From a virus, in IMG/VR virus record IMGVR_UViG_3300048996_000142, positions 1 to 36,823 of that record: a DNA stretch of 36,823 bases; one strand, given 5' to 3'. Below the pieces are notes generated by a model. It ran no database searches. It worked only from the letters and a program-made list of their open reading frames with translations, and was not told the origin of the DNA. Numbering within the stretch: position 1 is the first letter of the stretch; the number at the start of each line of letters is the position of its first letter. Below, in pieces: positions 1-7,017 of the stretch. Position numbers and translations under genes: made by a program.

Positions 1-43
1 CGGGACGGGGGGATGTCGGACCGCGCCGCGGTGGATTGGGGGT

Positions 44-121
44 CTAGCGGGTGGGGTGCTCGCTGCGGTGGTTGACCTCGCGCAGCCGGCGGAGCATGCG
101 CTCCCGGTCGGCGGCGGTCAC
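44..121 (-). CDS. possible 25-residue microprotein
   Basis: The last reading frame of the leftward operon at the window's left edge. It starts at a GTG overlapping the stop of the preceding gene by 4 nt (GTGA) and encodes a basic peptide ending HRSEHPTR. I do not recognise it. The only support is the overlap, which matches the style of the genes upstream. It could equally be untranslated sequence after 118-279. Confidence 0.3.
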   Translation of the reverse strand: MTAADRERMLRRLREVNHRSEHPTR

Positions 122-279
122 GACGCCGCCTTGGCGACGACAAGGAAGCTGTCGCTGTCCAGGTCCATGACGACGGTCGCCGGGGTGCCCTGCTCGGACA
201 GCCGGGCCGCGACCTCCTCCGCCGGCCAACTGCCGCGCGGGCCGCCGGCCGAGAAGCGGTCGAGGATCTCGCGGGCCAT
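118..279 (-). CDS. hypothetical 53-aa phage protein
   Basis: The ATG start overlaps the previous stop (TGATG), which points to translational coupling. The product begins MAREILDRFSAGGPRGSWPA and ends VVMDLDSDSFLVVAKAAS. It is acidic to neutral with no membrane segment and no clear domain. It is the third member of a tightly packed leftward operon (877 to 44). I do not recognise the family. Confidence 0.5.
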   Translation of the reverse strand: MAREILDRFSAGGPRGSWPAEEVAARLSEQGTPATVVMDLDSDSFLVVAKAAS

Positions 280-446
280 CACGCCACCGCCCCGACGAGG
301 TACGGGTGCGGGCCACGCGGACGCGGCGGAAGGGGTTCCTTCGTCCGGTCGTGCTCAGCGGCGGCCTGCGGCGCCAGCGGGCGGCGGACGTAAGACCCCA
401 GTTCGTGGGCCAGACGGTCGGCGGCGGACATCGTGGGGGTGCTCAT
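279..446 (-). CDS. hypothetical 55-aa phage protein
   Basis: Starts at an ATG inside an ATGA overlap with the DUF6907-like gene and ends in a TGATG overlap with the next gene. The product begins MSTPTMSAADRLAHELGSYV, a short predicted helix, and continues into a Pro- and Arg-rich tail (PLPPRPRGPHPY). No catalytic motif is visible. A second in-frame ATG (fifth codon after the first) is an alternative start. Function unknown; the overlap arrangement is the main evidence. Confidence 0.5.
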   Translation of the reverse strand: MSTPTMSAADRLAHELGSYVRRPLAPQAAAEHDRTKEPLPPRPRGPHPYLVGAVA

Positions 447-877
447 GCCGTCACCGCCTTCAGGGAGCGCCCCATGGCGCGGACCTTCTCCGCGAAGGCG
501 ACGAGGTTGTCGGCGAACTGCTCAGCGTGCTCGGCGTCGAGATAGGAGCCTTCGGCGCTGCTGCCGTCCTCAACGAAGATGAACGGCTTGCGCATCGCCT
601 CGTTGCTGCTGAACGGATCGGCGCCGAGGCGGGCGTAGGCGAGCAGGGCGGGCGTGCTGTCGCGACGGGGCGCCTCAAGGTCCGCGAAGGGACCGGAGTG
701 CCAGATGTCGACGAGGAACTTCTGGTTCTCGCGGACGTGATCGATGGCGCACCACGTCGGGCATTCCAGGTAGACGTGCTGCCCGTCCACCATGGCGGGG
801 ACGATGCGCTTGTCGGTGAGCGGTGCCGCCTGATCGGCGGGTTCCGGCGTTGCCGGGGGCTGTACGGTGGTCGTCAT
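443..877 (-). CDS. DUF6907-like protein
   Basis: A 144-aa protein with the signature CPTWCAIDHV at about residues 40-49, characteristic of DUF6907 proteins, which are common in Streptomyces chromosomes, phages and plasmids and have no assigned biochemistry. The C-terminal half (FADNLVAFAEKVRAMGRSLKAV) looks like an amphipathic helix. Its start follows a GAGAGGA ribosome site at normal spacing. It heads the leftward operon that leaves the window at position 44. The gene is divergent from the regulator at 1086, so the 878-985 interval probably carries promoters for both. Confidence 0.7.
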   Translation of the reverse strand: MTTTVQPPATPEPADQAAPLTDKRIVPAMVDGQHVYLECPTWCAIDHVRENQKFLVDIWHSGPFADLEAPRRDSTPALLAYARLGADPFSSNEAMRKPFIFVEDGSSAEGSYLDAEHAEQFADNLVAFAEKVRAMGRSLKAVTA

Positions 878-977
878 GGATTCGGTTCCTCTCAGCGATC
901 CGATCCAGTGCCCCGTTCCGGTGTTGGCCCACCGGGCGGGGCTTCTTCATGCCCTGTCGTAGCGGCCTGATGCGCTC

Positions 978-1068
978 TATAGTTGCAACATGAGGAAGCA
1001 AACGCAAGTGCATGAAGGAAGGTGGCCGGATCTCGTGGTCAATGACCCCTCAGGTTGCAACCGAGGGG
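978..1068 (+). promoter_or_regulatory. promoter with two GTTGCAAC palindromes
   Basis: A TATAGT -10-like element at 978-983 lies 6 nt before an ATG at 990. The perfect palindrome GTTGCAAC occurs at 982-989, overlapping this promoter. A second copy, GGTTGCAACC, is at 1053-1062 and is embedded in a longer near-palindrome with CCCCTC (1046-1051) and GAGGGG (1063-1068). The spacing of about 72 nt and the position just before a DNA-binding-type gene suggest autoregulatory operators. The regulatory role is inferred. Confidence 0.45.
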
Positions 1069-1085
1069 TGTGGGATCATCTGGCT

Positions 1086-1355
1086 ATGACGGACGAGGAG
1101 CGAGCGCGCAGAGATGCCGCACTGAAGGAGCTGGACAAGCTCACGGCTGCCTACGAGGCGGCAGAGAGTGCCCTCGACAAGCGACGCGACGCCCTCCACT
1201 CCGCAATCGTGAAGCACCTCATGGAGCGCAACGTCCGGCCGGTCGAGGTCGAGAAGCACACGCCTTACGACCGCAATCACATCCGTCGAGTCGCCAGCGC
1301 GGCCGGCGTTCCTCCCCTCCGCGAGCGCACGGTGCGCAGCGCCAAAGGCGACTAG
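1086..1355 (+). CDS. small coiled-coil/HTH DNA-binding protein
   Basis: An 89-aa product starting MTDEERARRD. The first 45 residues are a charged helix likely to form a coiled coil. The second half (VRPVEVEKHTPYDRNHIRRVASAAGV) reads as a helix-turn-helix whose recognition helix would be YDRNHIRRVAS. Small proteins of this pattern are common in Streptomyces. The frame is open back to an ATG at 990 placed right after a TATAGT box, so a longer leaderless product (121 aa) is possible; I prefer 1086 because the N-terminus then matches the usual family layout. Probable local regulator acting at the GTTGCAAC sites. Confidence 0.6.
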   Translation: MTDEERARRDAALKELDKLTAAYEAAESALDKRRDALHSAIVKHLMERNVRPVEVEKHTPYDRNHIRRVASAAGVPPLRERTVRSAKGD

Positions 1356-1408
1356 CCGCTGAAGCGGCGCACTCCCCGACGTTCCGTGGTCCGTCATGCC
1401 TACAAGGT

Positions 1409-1484
1409 GACATCTCGGCGTCACTGTCCGCGACGACATCCGAGGCGACATCTCGGCGCCATATGGGGCGACATCCCGGCGTCA
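1409..1484. repeat. three GACATCYCGGCGYCA direct repeats
   Basis: The 15-mer GACATC(T/C)CGGCG(T/C)CA occurs at 1409-1423, 1447-1461 and 1470-1484. A partial copy beginning GACATCC lies at 1435. The first copy with its flanking T has dyad ends (TGAC...GTCA). They lie immediately before the XRE-type gene at 1505, whose -10 (TACCGT, 1492-1497) sits 7 nt before the ATG. They are likely operators for that regulator. Confidence 0.6.
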
Positions 1485-1504
1485 TTGCAGCTACCGTATA
1501 AGGC

Positions 1505-2266
1505 ATGACCGAACCCAACGCCACGCTCCGGGCGGTGCGCATCTCCATGCTCCTGAGCCAGGACGACTTCGCCCACGCGCTCCGGGAAGCCGGAGCGCGA
1601 GCCGGGTACCCGCTCGACGCGAGTAAGCGGCTCGTCCAGCGGTGGGAGTCCGGAGCCATTGCCGTACCGAGCCCGCGCTACGCCCGAGCCCTTGAGGCTC
1701 TCACCGGCATGCCGATCGATTCTCTCGGCTTCAGCTCACCCATCATGGCCCGAGTCACGGACGACGGAGCGGGCGGCCACGACGTCCACCCCTCCCCCGA
1801 AGGTGTCGCCGCACCAGGCCCCGGCCCCACATCACAGGCGTCGCCGCGCGCCAACTACTCCGGCGTCTGGCTGTCCAAGTACGAGTACTTCTCCAGCGGC
1901 CGGGACGCCGCCTTCGTGGGGCTGCACCATGTGGTGCTGCTTCAGCACGGCAACCGGCTCACCGTCCGGTCCCTGCCGGGCGCATCCTCGAACCCGGACT
2001 CGCCGCTCACCATGGACCTGACTTTGGACGGCAGCGTCATCACCGGAACCTGGGTCGAGCAGACCGCATCCGACGGCTACTACCGAGGCGCTCGCTACCA
2101 CGGTGCGATCCAGATGCTCGTCGAACCGACCGGCACCCGCATGGCTGGCAAGTGGATCGGCTTCGGCAAGGACATGGACGTCAACACCGGCCCCTGGGAG
2201 TTGCGCCTCCAGGACGCTTCGACGAACCAGGCGACGATCGCCAAGTACAGCCGGCCGCCTGAGTGA
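1505..2266 (+). CDS. XRE-family regulator with C-terminal sensor-like domain
   Basis: A 253-aa protein. Residues 5-75 form an XRE-type helix-turn-helix (RAVRISMLLSQDDFAHALRE ... KRLVQRWESGAIAVPSPRYA). A Pro/Gly linker (about 80-115) follows. A C-terminal part of about 130 residues is rich in beta-strand patterns and aromatics (YSGVWLSKYEYFSSGRDAAF, GTWVEQTASDGYYRGARYHG, MAGKWIGFGKDMDVNTGPWE) and resembles a small-molecule-binding barrel. Such XRE-sensor fusions are frequent in Streptomyces; the ligand is unknown. No ribosome site is visible and the ATG follows a -10 box directly, so the mRNA is probably leaderless. Direct repeats upstream suggest autoregulation. Confidence 0.75.
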   Translation: MTEPNATLRAVRISMLLSQDDFAHALREAGARAGYPLDASKRLVQRWESGAIAVPSPRYARALEALTGMPIDSLGFSSPIMARVTDDGAGGHDVHPSPEGVAAPGPGPTSQASPRANYSGVWLSKYEYFSSGRDAAFVGLHHVVLLQHGNRLTVRSLPGASSNPDSPLTMDLTLDGSVITGTWVEQTASDGYYRGARYHGAIQMLVEPTGTRMAGKWIGFGKDMDVNTGPWELRLQDASTNQATIAKYSRPPE

Positions 2267-2287
2267 CGAACGATCCGAATCAGAGGA

Positions 2288-2331
2288 ACGCGTAAAGCCC
2301 GGACGGGAGAACCTGTCCGGGCTTTACGCGT
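2288..2331. terminator. bidirectional terminator, 17-bp stem
   Basis: A perfect 17-bp inverted repeat (2288-2304 with 2315-2331, ACGCGTAAAGCCCGGAC on the left arm, 10-nt loop). It separates the rightward gene ending at 2266 from the leftward gene ending at 2324, whose last codons lie in the stem. It can serve both transcripts. Confidence 0.85.
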
Positions 2332-2794
2332 CTTCGTTGCCCGTCTGCTGCATCTTCCTGGCCATTCGACGCCACTCCAGCAGCGCTTCTTGGATCTGCT
2401 CCGGGGTCGCGTCGACATCCCCCTTGACGACTACGATCATTCGGGCCCCGGACTCGCCAGGCAGGTCAACAACCTGAGCGTCATAGGTTCGACCTTGGCC
2501 TAGCTCTTCGGCGATCCGAAGCGGAAGGTCTGCGCCCTCGGGGGCGCCGCGCTTGACCGGAGGAGCCGAATCGACGCCAGCCAGAAGATCCTCCACGCGG
2601 CCACTAGACCAGCCGAGAGTGCGCGCCACATTGAGCAGGGCGGAACTGACTCGCGCCCTGGGGCCGCCACTTTCCAGGCTCTGGATCGTGACGCGCGAGA
2701 CGCCCACCTTCAGGGCAAGTTCCTCTTGCGTCATGCCGTGAGACAGCCGTGATGCTCTGATGGCGTCCGCGACGGCCTTCCAGTTCTGCTCCAT
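2324..2794 (-). CDS. XRE-family repressor
   Basis: About 156 aa from ATG 2794 (a GAGGG site precedes it; an ATG at 2809 is an alternative). An N-terminal HTH_XRE covers residues 5-65: ADAIRASRLSHGMTQEELAL, VSRVTIQSLESG as recognition helix, then the scaffold helices. The C-terminal part (GESGARMIVVVKGDVDATPE, EALLEWRRMARKMQQ) ends in a helix that could oligomerise. There is no LexA-type protease motif, so inactivation would need another protein. It faces the Bro-N antirepressor across a promoter region with two identical 11-mers, a second immunity-like switch in this element. Confidence 0.8.
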   Translation of the reverse strand: MEQNWKAVADAIRASRLSHGMTQEELALKVGVSRVTIQSLESGGPRARVSSALLNVARTLGWSSGRVEDLLAGVDSAPPVKRGAPEGADLPLRIAEELGQGRTYDAQVVDLPGESGARMIVVVKGDVDATPEQIQEALLEWRRMARKMQQTGNEDA

Positions 2795-2827
2795 GCCCTC
2801 ATCATGCATGGACCTCGCGACGACGCC

Positions 2828-2879
2828 AAGCTAAAGCACGGAATCCTCGGATCTGCTTGCGCGATGCAAAGCTAAAGCA
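2828..2879. promoter_or_regulatory. operator pair AAGCTAAAGCA
   Basis: The 11-mer AAGCTAAAGCA occurs at 2828-2838 and 2869-2879, 41 bp apart (about four helical turns), between the divergent XRE repressor and antirepressor genes. The sites have locally low GC. Placement suggests binding sites for the XRE repressor controlling both promoters. Inference from repeat and context only. Confidence 0.55.
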
Positions 2880-2972
2880 TACTTTCTAAGCGGCGGGCCC
2901 ACCCCGAACCTCCAAGAACCGGGCGGGCCCTGTCGATCAATTCCGCCTGTCTCCAAACAGAAGGAGTCGACC

Positions 2973-3818
2973 ATGACCATGGTCGCATCCCCCGACGATC
3001 CCGGCGACAACCGGGCCGTCGAACGCTTCACGAACAGCGAGTTCGATGTCGAGCTGGTCCCCGACGGCGACAGCTTCAAGGTCGTCGCCTCCGGCGTAGC
3101 GCAGGCCCTCGGCTTCCACGCCGCCAAGGACATGCTGCGCACCGTCCCCGACGAGGAGAAAGGGTGGGAGACAGCTCCCACCCCTGGTGGAGAGCAGCGC
3201 GTTCACGTCCTCCTGGAGCCGGGCTTCTACCGCGTCATCGGCCAGCGGCAGGCCACTCGCATCAAGGACCAGGTTGTACGCGAGCAGGTCGAGCGCTTCC
3301 AGTCGTGGGTGTACGGCGAAGTGCTGCCGTCCCTGCGGAGGCACGGCCGCTATGAGGCGCCAGCCGCGCCCAAGCAGCGGGAGATCACGGCCGCGGCTGG
3401 CCCGCTGCCGTACAAGGAGCAGGCCGAGGTCGTCGTCATCTTCGCCCAGGCCGGCGTGCTGCCCGAGTCCTACGCGACCGCCACGGCAAAGGTGATCGTC
3501 GCTCGGGCGATGGGTGAGCGGCCCGAGCTGGAGCCGTCAGAGACCCCGCTGTATGCGGCGACGTTCCTGGCAGAGAAGGGGCACAAGCCGAAGACGGTCG
3601 TGAAGTTCCAGTCCGGGTTCGGGTCTCGCGTGTCGAACCGCTACTTCAAGGTGCACGGCCGTCGTCCGGAGAAGATCCCGGGCCCGGCTGGCTCACGCAT
3701 CGACAAGGTGGCCGTGTACACGGAGGACGACCGTCCGATCCTGCAGCAGGTGTACGCCGAGATCGCTGATCTGATCAGCGCGTTCGAGACGGGAGGGCAG
3801 ATCGCGCTCAGCGCGTAG
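2973..3818 (+). CDS. Bro-N domain phage antirepressor
   Basis: A 281-aa protein. Residues about 17-125 match the BRO N-terminal domain: FDVELVPDGDSFKVVASGVA, ALGFHAAKDMLRTVPDEEKG, and FYRVIGQRQATR ... FQSWVYGEVLPSLRRHGRY. Bro-N proteins in phages act as antirepressors or DNA-binding regulators. The C-terminal half (residues 140-280) contains a helical region and GFGSRVSNRYFKVHGRRPEK, which could be a second HTH. I cannot assign it to KilA-C with confidence. AGAAGGAG precedes the ATG. Divergent from the XRE repressor at 2324-2794, it probably controls or antagonises that protein. A strong terminator follows. Confidence 0.85.
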   Translation: MTMVASPDDPGDNRAVERFTNSEFDVELVPDGDSFKVVASGVAQALGFHAAKDMLRTVPDEEKGWETAPTPGGEQRVHVLLEPGFYRVIGQRQATRIKDQVVREQVERFQSWVYGEVLPSLRRHGRYEAPAAPKQREITAAAGPLPYKEQAEVVVIFAQAGVLPESYATATAKVIVARAMGERPELEPSETPLYAATFLAEKGHKPKTVVKFQSGFGSRVSNRYFKVHGRRPEKIPGPAGSRIDKVAVYTEDDRPILQQVYAEIADLISAFETGGQIALSA

Positions 3819-3829
3819 TCGCACGCGAG

Positions 3830-3864
3830 AAGGCCCCGCTTCCGGATAGCCGGAGCGGGGCCTT
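3830..3864. terminator. bidirectional terminator
   Basis: Inverted repeat AAGGCCCCGCT-T-CCGG (3830-3845) with CCGGAGCGGGGCCTT (3850-3864), one bulged base and a 4-nt loop. It lies between the convergent antirepressor gene and the end of the leftward gene at 3867. Confidence 0.8.
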
Positions 3865-3866
3865 CG

Positions 3867-4523
3867 TCACGCCGCGGCCTCCTGTTCCCGGATGGTGTTG
3901 GGTCCGTATTCGGAGTCGAGTTGCATGAGCTGGTCGCGTCGGTAGGTTTCGCCGCAGTCGGGGCACCGGGACCGTTCCACGATCATGGTGATGTTCATGG
4001 CGCCGCCGCAGTCGGCGACGCCGCAGTAGACGGTGAAGCGGCGCGGCCCTGGTTCGCCTTTGGTGATGCCGTCGAGCTGGGCGTGGAGGTGGGCTATGGA
4101 CCGCAGGTCGGTGTCGACCTCACCGTAGTTGGAGCAGGCCCATCCGAGCTGGTTGATGAGGAATGTAGTGGCGCCGTCGATGTCGGCGTGATGCCGGGTG
4201 GCGCCCATGGACCAGCCGAGGGCTTTCCGCCAGTCGTCCTCGATGATCTGCAGTTCCGTGACGACGCCGCCCTTCGCGATCAGCGAGAGTATGCCGAGCT
4301 TGAGCGGGGCGGGGATCTCCCGGGTGCCGCCGACCTGGCCTGTACTGCTGCCCTTCATGAGCGCGGACAGCTGGTCGAGGCTCTTGAACAGGGCGGGCAG
4401 GGCGCGGAGTTGTTCGAACGCGGTGTGCTCGCAGCGGCCACAGGCCCAGCGGCCGGCGGCGAGTTCGGTGTCCCACAGGTGGGCGTGGCACTTCGTGCAG
4501 CAGGGCGTCGGGGCGTCGTTCAC
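3867..4523 (-). CDS. phage protein with two zinc-ribbon motifs
   Basis: A 218-aa product. The N-terminus has CCTKCHAHLWDTELAAGRWACGRC (Cys pairs at about 8-12 and 28-31). The C-terminus has CGVADCGGAMN ... SRCPDCGETY. Both look like Zn ribbons around a helical middle (LFKSLDQLSALMKGSSTG). Actinophages often carry such proteins of unknown role, sometimes used in DNA or RNA binding. The last gene of the leftward early operon chain, it ends against the terminator at 3830-3864. Confidence 0.65.
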   Translation of the reverse strand: MNDAPTPCCTKCHAHLWDTELAAGRWACGRCEHTAFEQLRALPALFKSLDQLSALMKGSSTGQVGGTREIPAPLKLGILSLIAKGGVVTELQIIEDDWRKALGWSMGATRHHADIDGATTFLINQLGWACSNYGEVDTDLRSIAHLHAQLDGITKGEPGPRRFTVYCGVADCGGAMNITMIVERSRCPDCGETYRRDQLMQLDSEYGPNTIREQEAAA

Positions 4524-4558
4524 GGCGTGCTCCTTGCGGGCGGTGCGGGTGGGGCGGG

Positions 4559-4915
4559 TCAGGAGAATTCGCGGGTGCTGAATTCGTGGCCGTCGCTGAC
4601 GAACCAGTCGTCGTAGACGCGGTGCATGCCGAGGTCGGGCTGCGGCTTCATGTGGCTGCGCAGTTCCCGCTTGTCATGGATGAGCGACAGGAGGTCGGCG
4701 ATGGTGTGCGGTCGGCCGTACTCGTCGACGATCTGGCCGTTGAGGGCGAGCTTCATCCAGTCGGCGAAGGCGGTGTCGGGTGCCCAGTCGGCGTCGGCTT
4801 GGAAGCTGAAGCGCCAGCCGCCGCTGCTCTTGCCGAGGTGGATGCTTTCGCTGGCTGAGCAGTGCTTGCAGGCGTTCTCGCAGGGCGGCGTCTGAACGTA
4901 GTAGTTGGTTCCCAT
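4559..4915 (-). CDS. hypothetical protein with CxxxC-x2-C site
   Basis: A 118-aa product beginning MGTNYYVQTPPCENACKHCS. The start is fixed by AAGGAG 7 nt upstream; the frame is open further upstream but that part is low-complexity Arg/Pro. The CENACKHC segment followed by IHLGKSSGGW suggests a small metal-binding N-terminus. The rest (WMKLALNGQIVDEYGRPHTI, SLIHDKRELRSHM) is soluble and helical. MGTNYYV-type proteins occur widely in phages without known function. Confidence 0.65.
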   Translation of the reverse strand: MGTNYYVQTPPCENACKHCSASESIHLGKSSGGWRFSFQADADWAPDTAFADWMKLALNGQIVDEYGRPHTIADLLSLIHDKRELRSHMKPQPDLGMHRVYDDWFVSDGHEFSTREFS

Positions 4916-4953
4916 GGCGGGGCTCCTTGCGGCGGTGCGGGGGTGCGGGTGGG

Positions 4954-5118
4954 TCAGGTGCGGGGCTGGCAGGCGGGCCAGTGCCGGTGGACGGGCCGCT
5001 CCACAGGCGCGGCCGGGTCGCTGTCGAAGCCGCCGAAAATCCGCCGCCCGCAGTCGTGGCAGCGGGACGGGCTGGTACCGAGCAGCCACTGCCACAGGAT
5101 CCGGAGGCGGGCGGTCAC
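4954..5118 (-). CDS. small Cys-containing protein
   Basis: A 54-aa product from a GTG in a GTGA overlap with the gene upstream. It begins VTARLRILWQWLLGTSPSRC and contains CHDCGRRIFGG, a single zinc-knuckle-like pair, and a last C near the end. A short hydrophobic stretch (LRILWQWLLG) precedes the Cys pair. Function unknown. Confidence 0.5.
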   Translation of the reverse strand: MTARLRILWQWLLGTSPSRCHDCGRRIFGGFDSDPAAPVERPVHRHWPACQPRT

Positions 5119-5312
5119 CGGGGCTCCCGGTGACAGCGGCAGACGCACTTGGCGCCGCAGTGCTTGCAGGTTGCCGGCCGCTTCGCCCCGGCCAGTCCGG
5201 TCATGTTCTGGCAGTAGCCGTGGTCGCCGTGGAGGCAGCCGGTGGACAGATAGACGTGGCGGCCGACGATGCGGTGCGCGAGGCGCTGGAGGGCGACGGT
5301 GATCGCGGTCAC
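5115..5312 (-). CDS. small Cys-rich protein
   Basis: A 65-aa product from a GTG overlapping the previous stop by 4 nt. After a helix (TAITVALQRLAHRIVGRHVY) it has C-x4-H-x3-Y-C and ATCKHCGAKCVCRCHREPR, with seven Cys in 40 residues, consistent with one or two bound zinc ions. Actinophage early regions are rich in such mini-proteins; no specific function is known. Confidence 0.55.
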   Translation of the reverse strand: MTAITVALQRLAHRIVGRHVYLSTGCLHGDHGYCQNMTGLAGAKRPATCKHCGAKCVCRCHREPR

Positions 5313-5752
5313 GGCTGCTCGCCGTCATCCGGGCGTGGACCGCGCCAGTCGAGGAGGGCGTCGGGGCACACGCCGGGCTGGCCGTCGTCGTCCTGGTCTG
5401 GGTACGACTTGCCGCAGGTGCAGTCATGGCGGAGTGATCCGAAGGCCATGAGATGCGAGTGGGCGGAGCGGTGGGTGAGCGGGCCGACGTATTTCGGGCA
5501 GCGCATGAAGTGCCGTCCGGTCCGCGGGCTCGCGCTGGCGGCCGGGTGCTCGGGATGTTTGACGTAGCAGCGGTGGCACGTGCCGCGGGGCCATTCGCTG
5601 GCGAAGCGTCGGGCGTCGTACAGCGGGGAGATCAACTCGTCCCACACGGCGTCGACGTAGGCGGCAGGGATGATGCTGGCGAGGTGCTCGGCAGCCTCGG
5701 CTCGGCTGAGCGGCTTGGGCCAGCGCTGGTCGATGTCGAGGGGTTCGCGCAT
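5309..5752 (-). CDS. hypothetical protein with Cys pairs
   Basis: A 147-aa product starting MREPLDIDQRWPKPLSRAEA at an ATG that overlaps the previous stop (TGATG). The frame runs open further back but the 5' part is Arg-rich out-of-frame sequence. Visible features: a helical N-terminus, TCHRCYVKHPEHP, GRHFMRCPKYVGP and HDCTCGKSYP, suggesting structural zinc. I do not recognise the family. Confidence 0.6.
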   Translation of the reverse strand: MREPLDIDQRWPKPLSRAEAAEHLASIIPAAYVDAVWDELISPLYDARRFASEWPRGTCHRCYVKHPEHPAASASPRTGRHFMRCPKYVGPLTHRSAHSHLMAFGSLRHDCTCGKSYPDQDDDGQPGVCPDALLDWRGPRPDDGEQP

Positions 5753-6111
5753 CACTCGCCGCCCTTCTGGAGTGGCCAGACGCGGTCGACCTCGCGGCAT
5801 TCGGCGACGCTCGGCCCGTCGTCGCCGTCTTCGAGGGCACGGTGGATTGCGGCGGCTGCCGGGTGTCGTTCCCCGGGGCGCATGGCGGCCTGCCACTGGT
5901 CGGCGAGGCGGCGCACCCGGGCGAGGCGCTGCTGGTCGTGGACGAGCTGGGCGGTGTACGCGGCGAGCGCCGCATCCCGGGCGGCGAGTTCCGCTTCGAG
6001 CTTCGCCTTGGCCGCTTCCTGGCTGGCGCAGATGTCGGCGAGGTCGAGCTCGTCGAAGTTCTCCATGAACCAGCGGGCGCGGGGGCTGAGTTCGTCGTAG
6101 CGGCCGGTCAC
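5752..6111 (-). CDS. coiled-coil phage protein
   Basis: A 119-aa product from a GTG coupled to the preceding stop by a 4-nt overlap. It begins VTGRYDELSPRARWFMENFD and has a long Ala/Glu-rich helix (ASQEAAKAKLEAELAARDAA through LARVRRLADQWQAAMRPGE) that should form a coiled coil. No enzymatic motif. Similar short helical proteins recur in Streptomyces phage early operons. Confidence 0.6.
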   Translation of the reverse strand: MTGRYDELSPRARWFMENFDELDLADICASQEAAKAKLEAELAARDAALAAYTAQLVHDQQRLARVRRLADQWQAAMRPGERHPAAAAIHRALEDGDDGPSVAECREVDRVWPLQKGGE

Positions 6112-6455
6112 GGCTGCTCCTGCGGCTGGTCGGGGATGGATAGGTCGCGGGTTCCGGCGCGCAGCCACTGCCCCGACGCGTCCGGCTGGAGGTGCCCGAA
6201 CTCCCGGAGCACTTCCCGGAGGTCGGCGATGCCGGCCCGGTATCCGTCGCCCCACGCGGTGCGGTCGGTGACGGGTTCGTCGGCGAGGTCGAGGCAGGCG
6301 TCGATGGTGCCGCGGAGGCGGCTGGCGGTGACGGCGCGGCGGATCGCCTTCAGGCGCCACCCGTTGGCGTCGGCGCGGAGCTGGTCTGTGGCGGCCTGCG
6401 CCGTGGCCGGGTGGTCCGGCTCGATGAGTGTCTCGGCTGTCGGCTGGTCGGTCAC
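6108..6455 (-). CDS. hypothetical helical protein
   Basis: A 115-aa product from a GTG preceded by AGGAAAGG. It begins VTDQPTAETLIEPDHPATAQ and has helices QLRADANGWRLKAIRRAVTA and YRAGIADLREVLREFGHLQP. Soluble, no Cys clusters. It is the first gene of a coupled set running to 5115-5118; the interval 6456-6570 holds the previous gene's end and no other gene I can support. Function unknown. Confidence 0.6.
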   Translation of the reverse strand: MTDQPTAETLIEPDHPATAQAATDQLRADANGWRLKAIRRAVTASRLRGTIDACLDLADEPVTDRTAWGDGYRAGIADLREVLREFGHLQPDASGQWLRAGTRDLSIPDQPQEQP

Positions 6456-6570
6456 GGTTGGCCTTTCCTGGGTGGCGGGTTTGGGTTCTGGCGGCCTGTC
6501 AGGGCCGGGTTGAGGTCTGGGTCGTGGCGGGGCGTCCGGGGCCGTCTGGCGGCGTTCTGTGGCTTCGAGG

Positions 6571-7017
6571 TCACGCCGCCGCCTCCCCTCGCGGCCCCGA
6601 GCGCCTCTGTGGCGGCCTCAGAGCACCCCGGACGTCCCGAGCGCCGTCCGGCACCTCCGAGGCGCTCCTGGGGCCGTCTGTGGCCTCCTGGCGGGCCCTC
6701 CGACGCCTCTCGACGAGATAGGCCCGCTCCCCCGCCTTGCACGCGTCGCACGGCTCCTCGCCCCGCTTCCGGTGGGTCGTGTAGCCGGCGTGGTCGCCGT
6801 GCCGCTGCGGGCGGCCGTTGAGGATCCCGGCCCGGCAGCCGAGCAGCACGGCGTGCGTGATGTTGTTCGCGCCGAGCTTCCGCGCCAGACGGAGCGCCAT
6901 CTTCGAAACGCTCTTCTCCGCGTAGCCCAACTCGCGGGCGATCACCGCGTAGGTCTCGCCGTTCGCCGCCCGCTGGAGAACGGCGAGTTCGTTCGCGGTC
7001 AGCAGCGGCCCGCTCAC
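6571..7017 (-). CDS. LuxR-type HTH protein with Cys motif
   Basis: A 148-aa product from a GTG in a 4-nt overlap. Residues 5-65 (LTANELAVLQRAANGETYAV, IARELGYAEKSVSKMALRLA, RKLGANNITHAVLLG) match a GerE/LuxR-type helix-turn-helix. Next comes HGDHAGYTTHRKRGEEPCDACKAGERAY..., a short motif seen in many actinophage proteins (HG-x-Y-x-RKRG-x-PC-x2-C). The tail is basic and Arg/Pro-rich. Probably a DNA-binding regulator of the early genes; the target is unknown. Confidence 0.7.
   Translation of the reverse strand: MSGPLLTANELAVLQRAANGETYAVIARELGYAEKSVSKMALRLARKLGANNITHAVLLGCRAGILNGRPQRHGDHAGYTTHRKRGEEPCDACKAGERAYLVERRRRARQEATDGPRSASEVPDGARDVRGALRPPQRRSGPRGEAAA

Noticed and set aside
56-970. 304-codon rightward open frame
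   Set aside because: Antisense to three short leftward genes with stop/start overlaps and to the DUF6907-like gene. Its composition (Arg, Gly, Pro-rich) is that of a frame opened by high GC.
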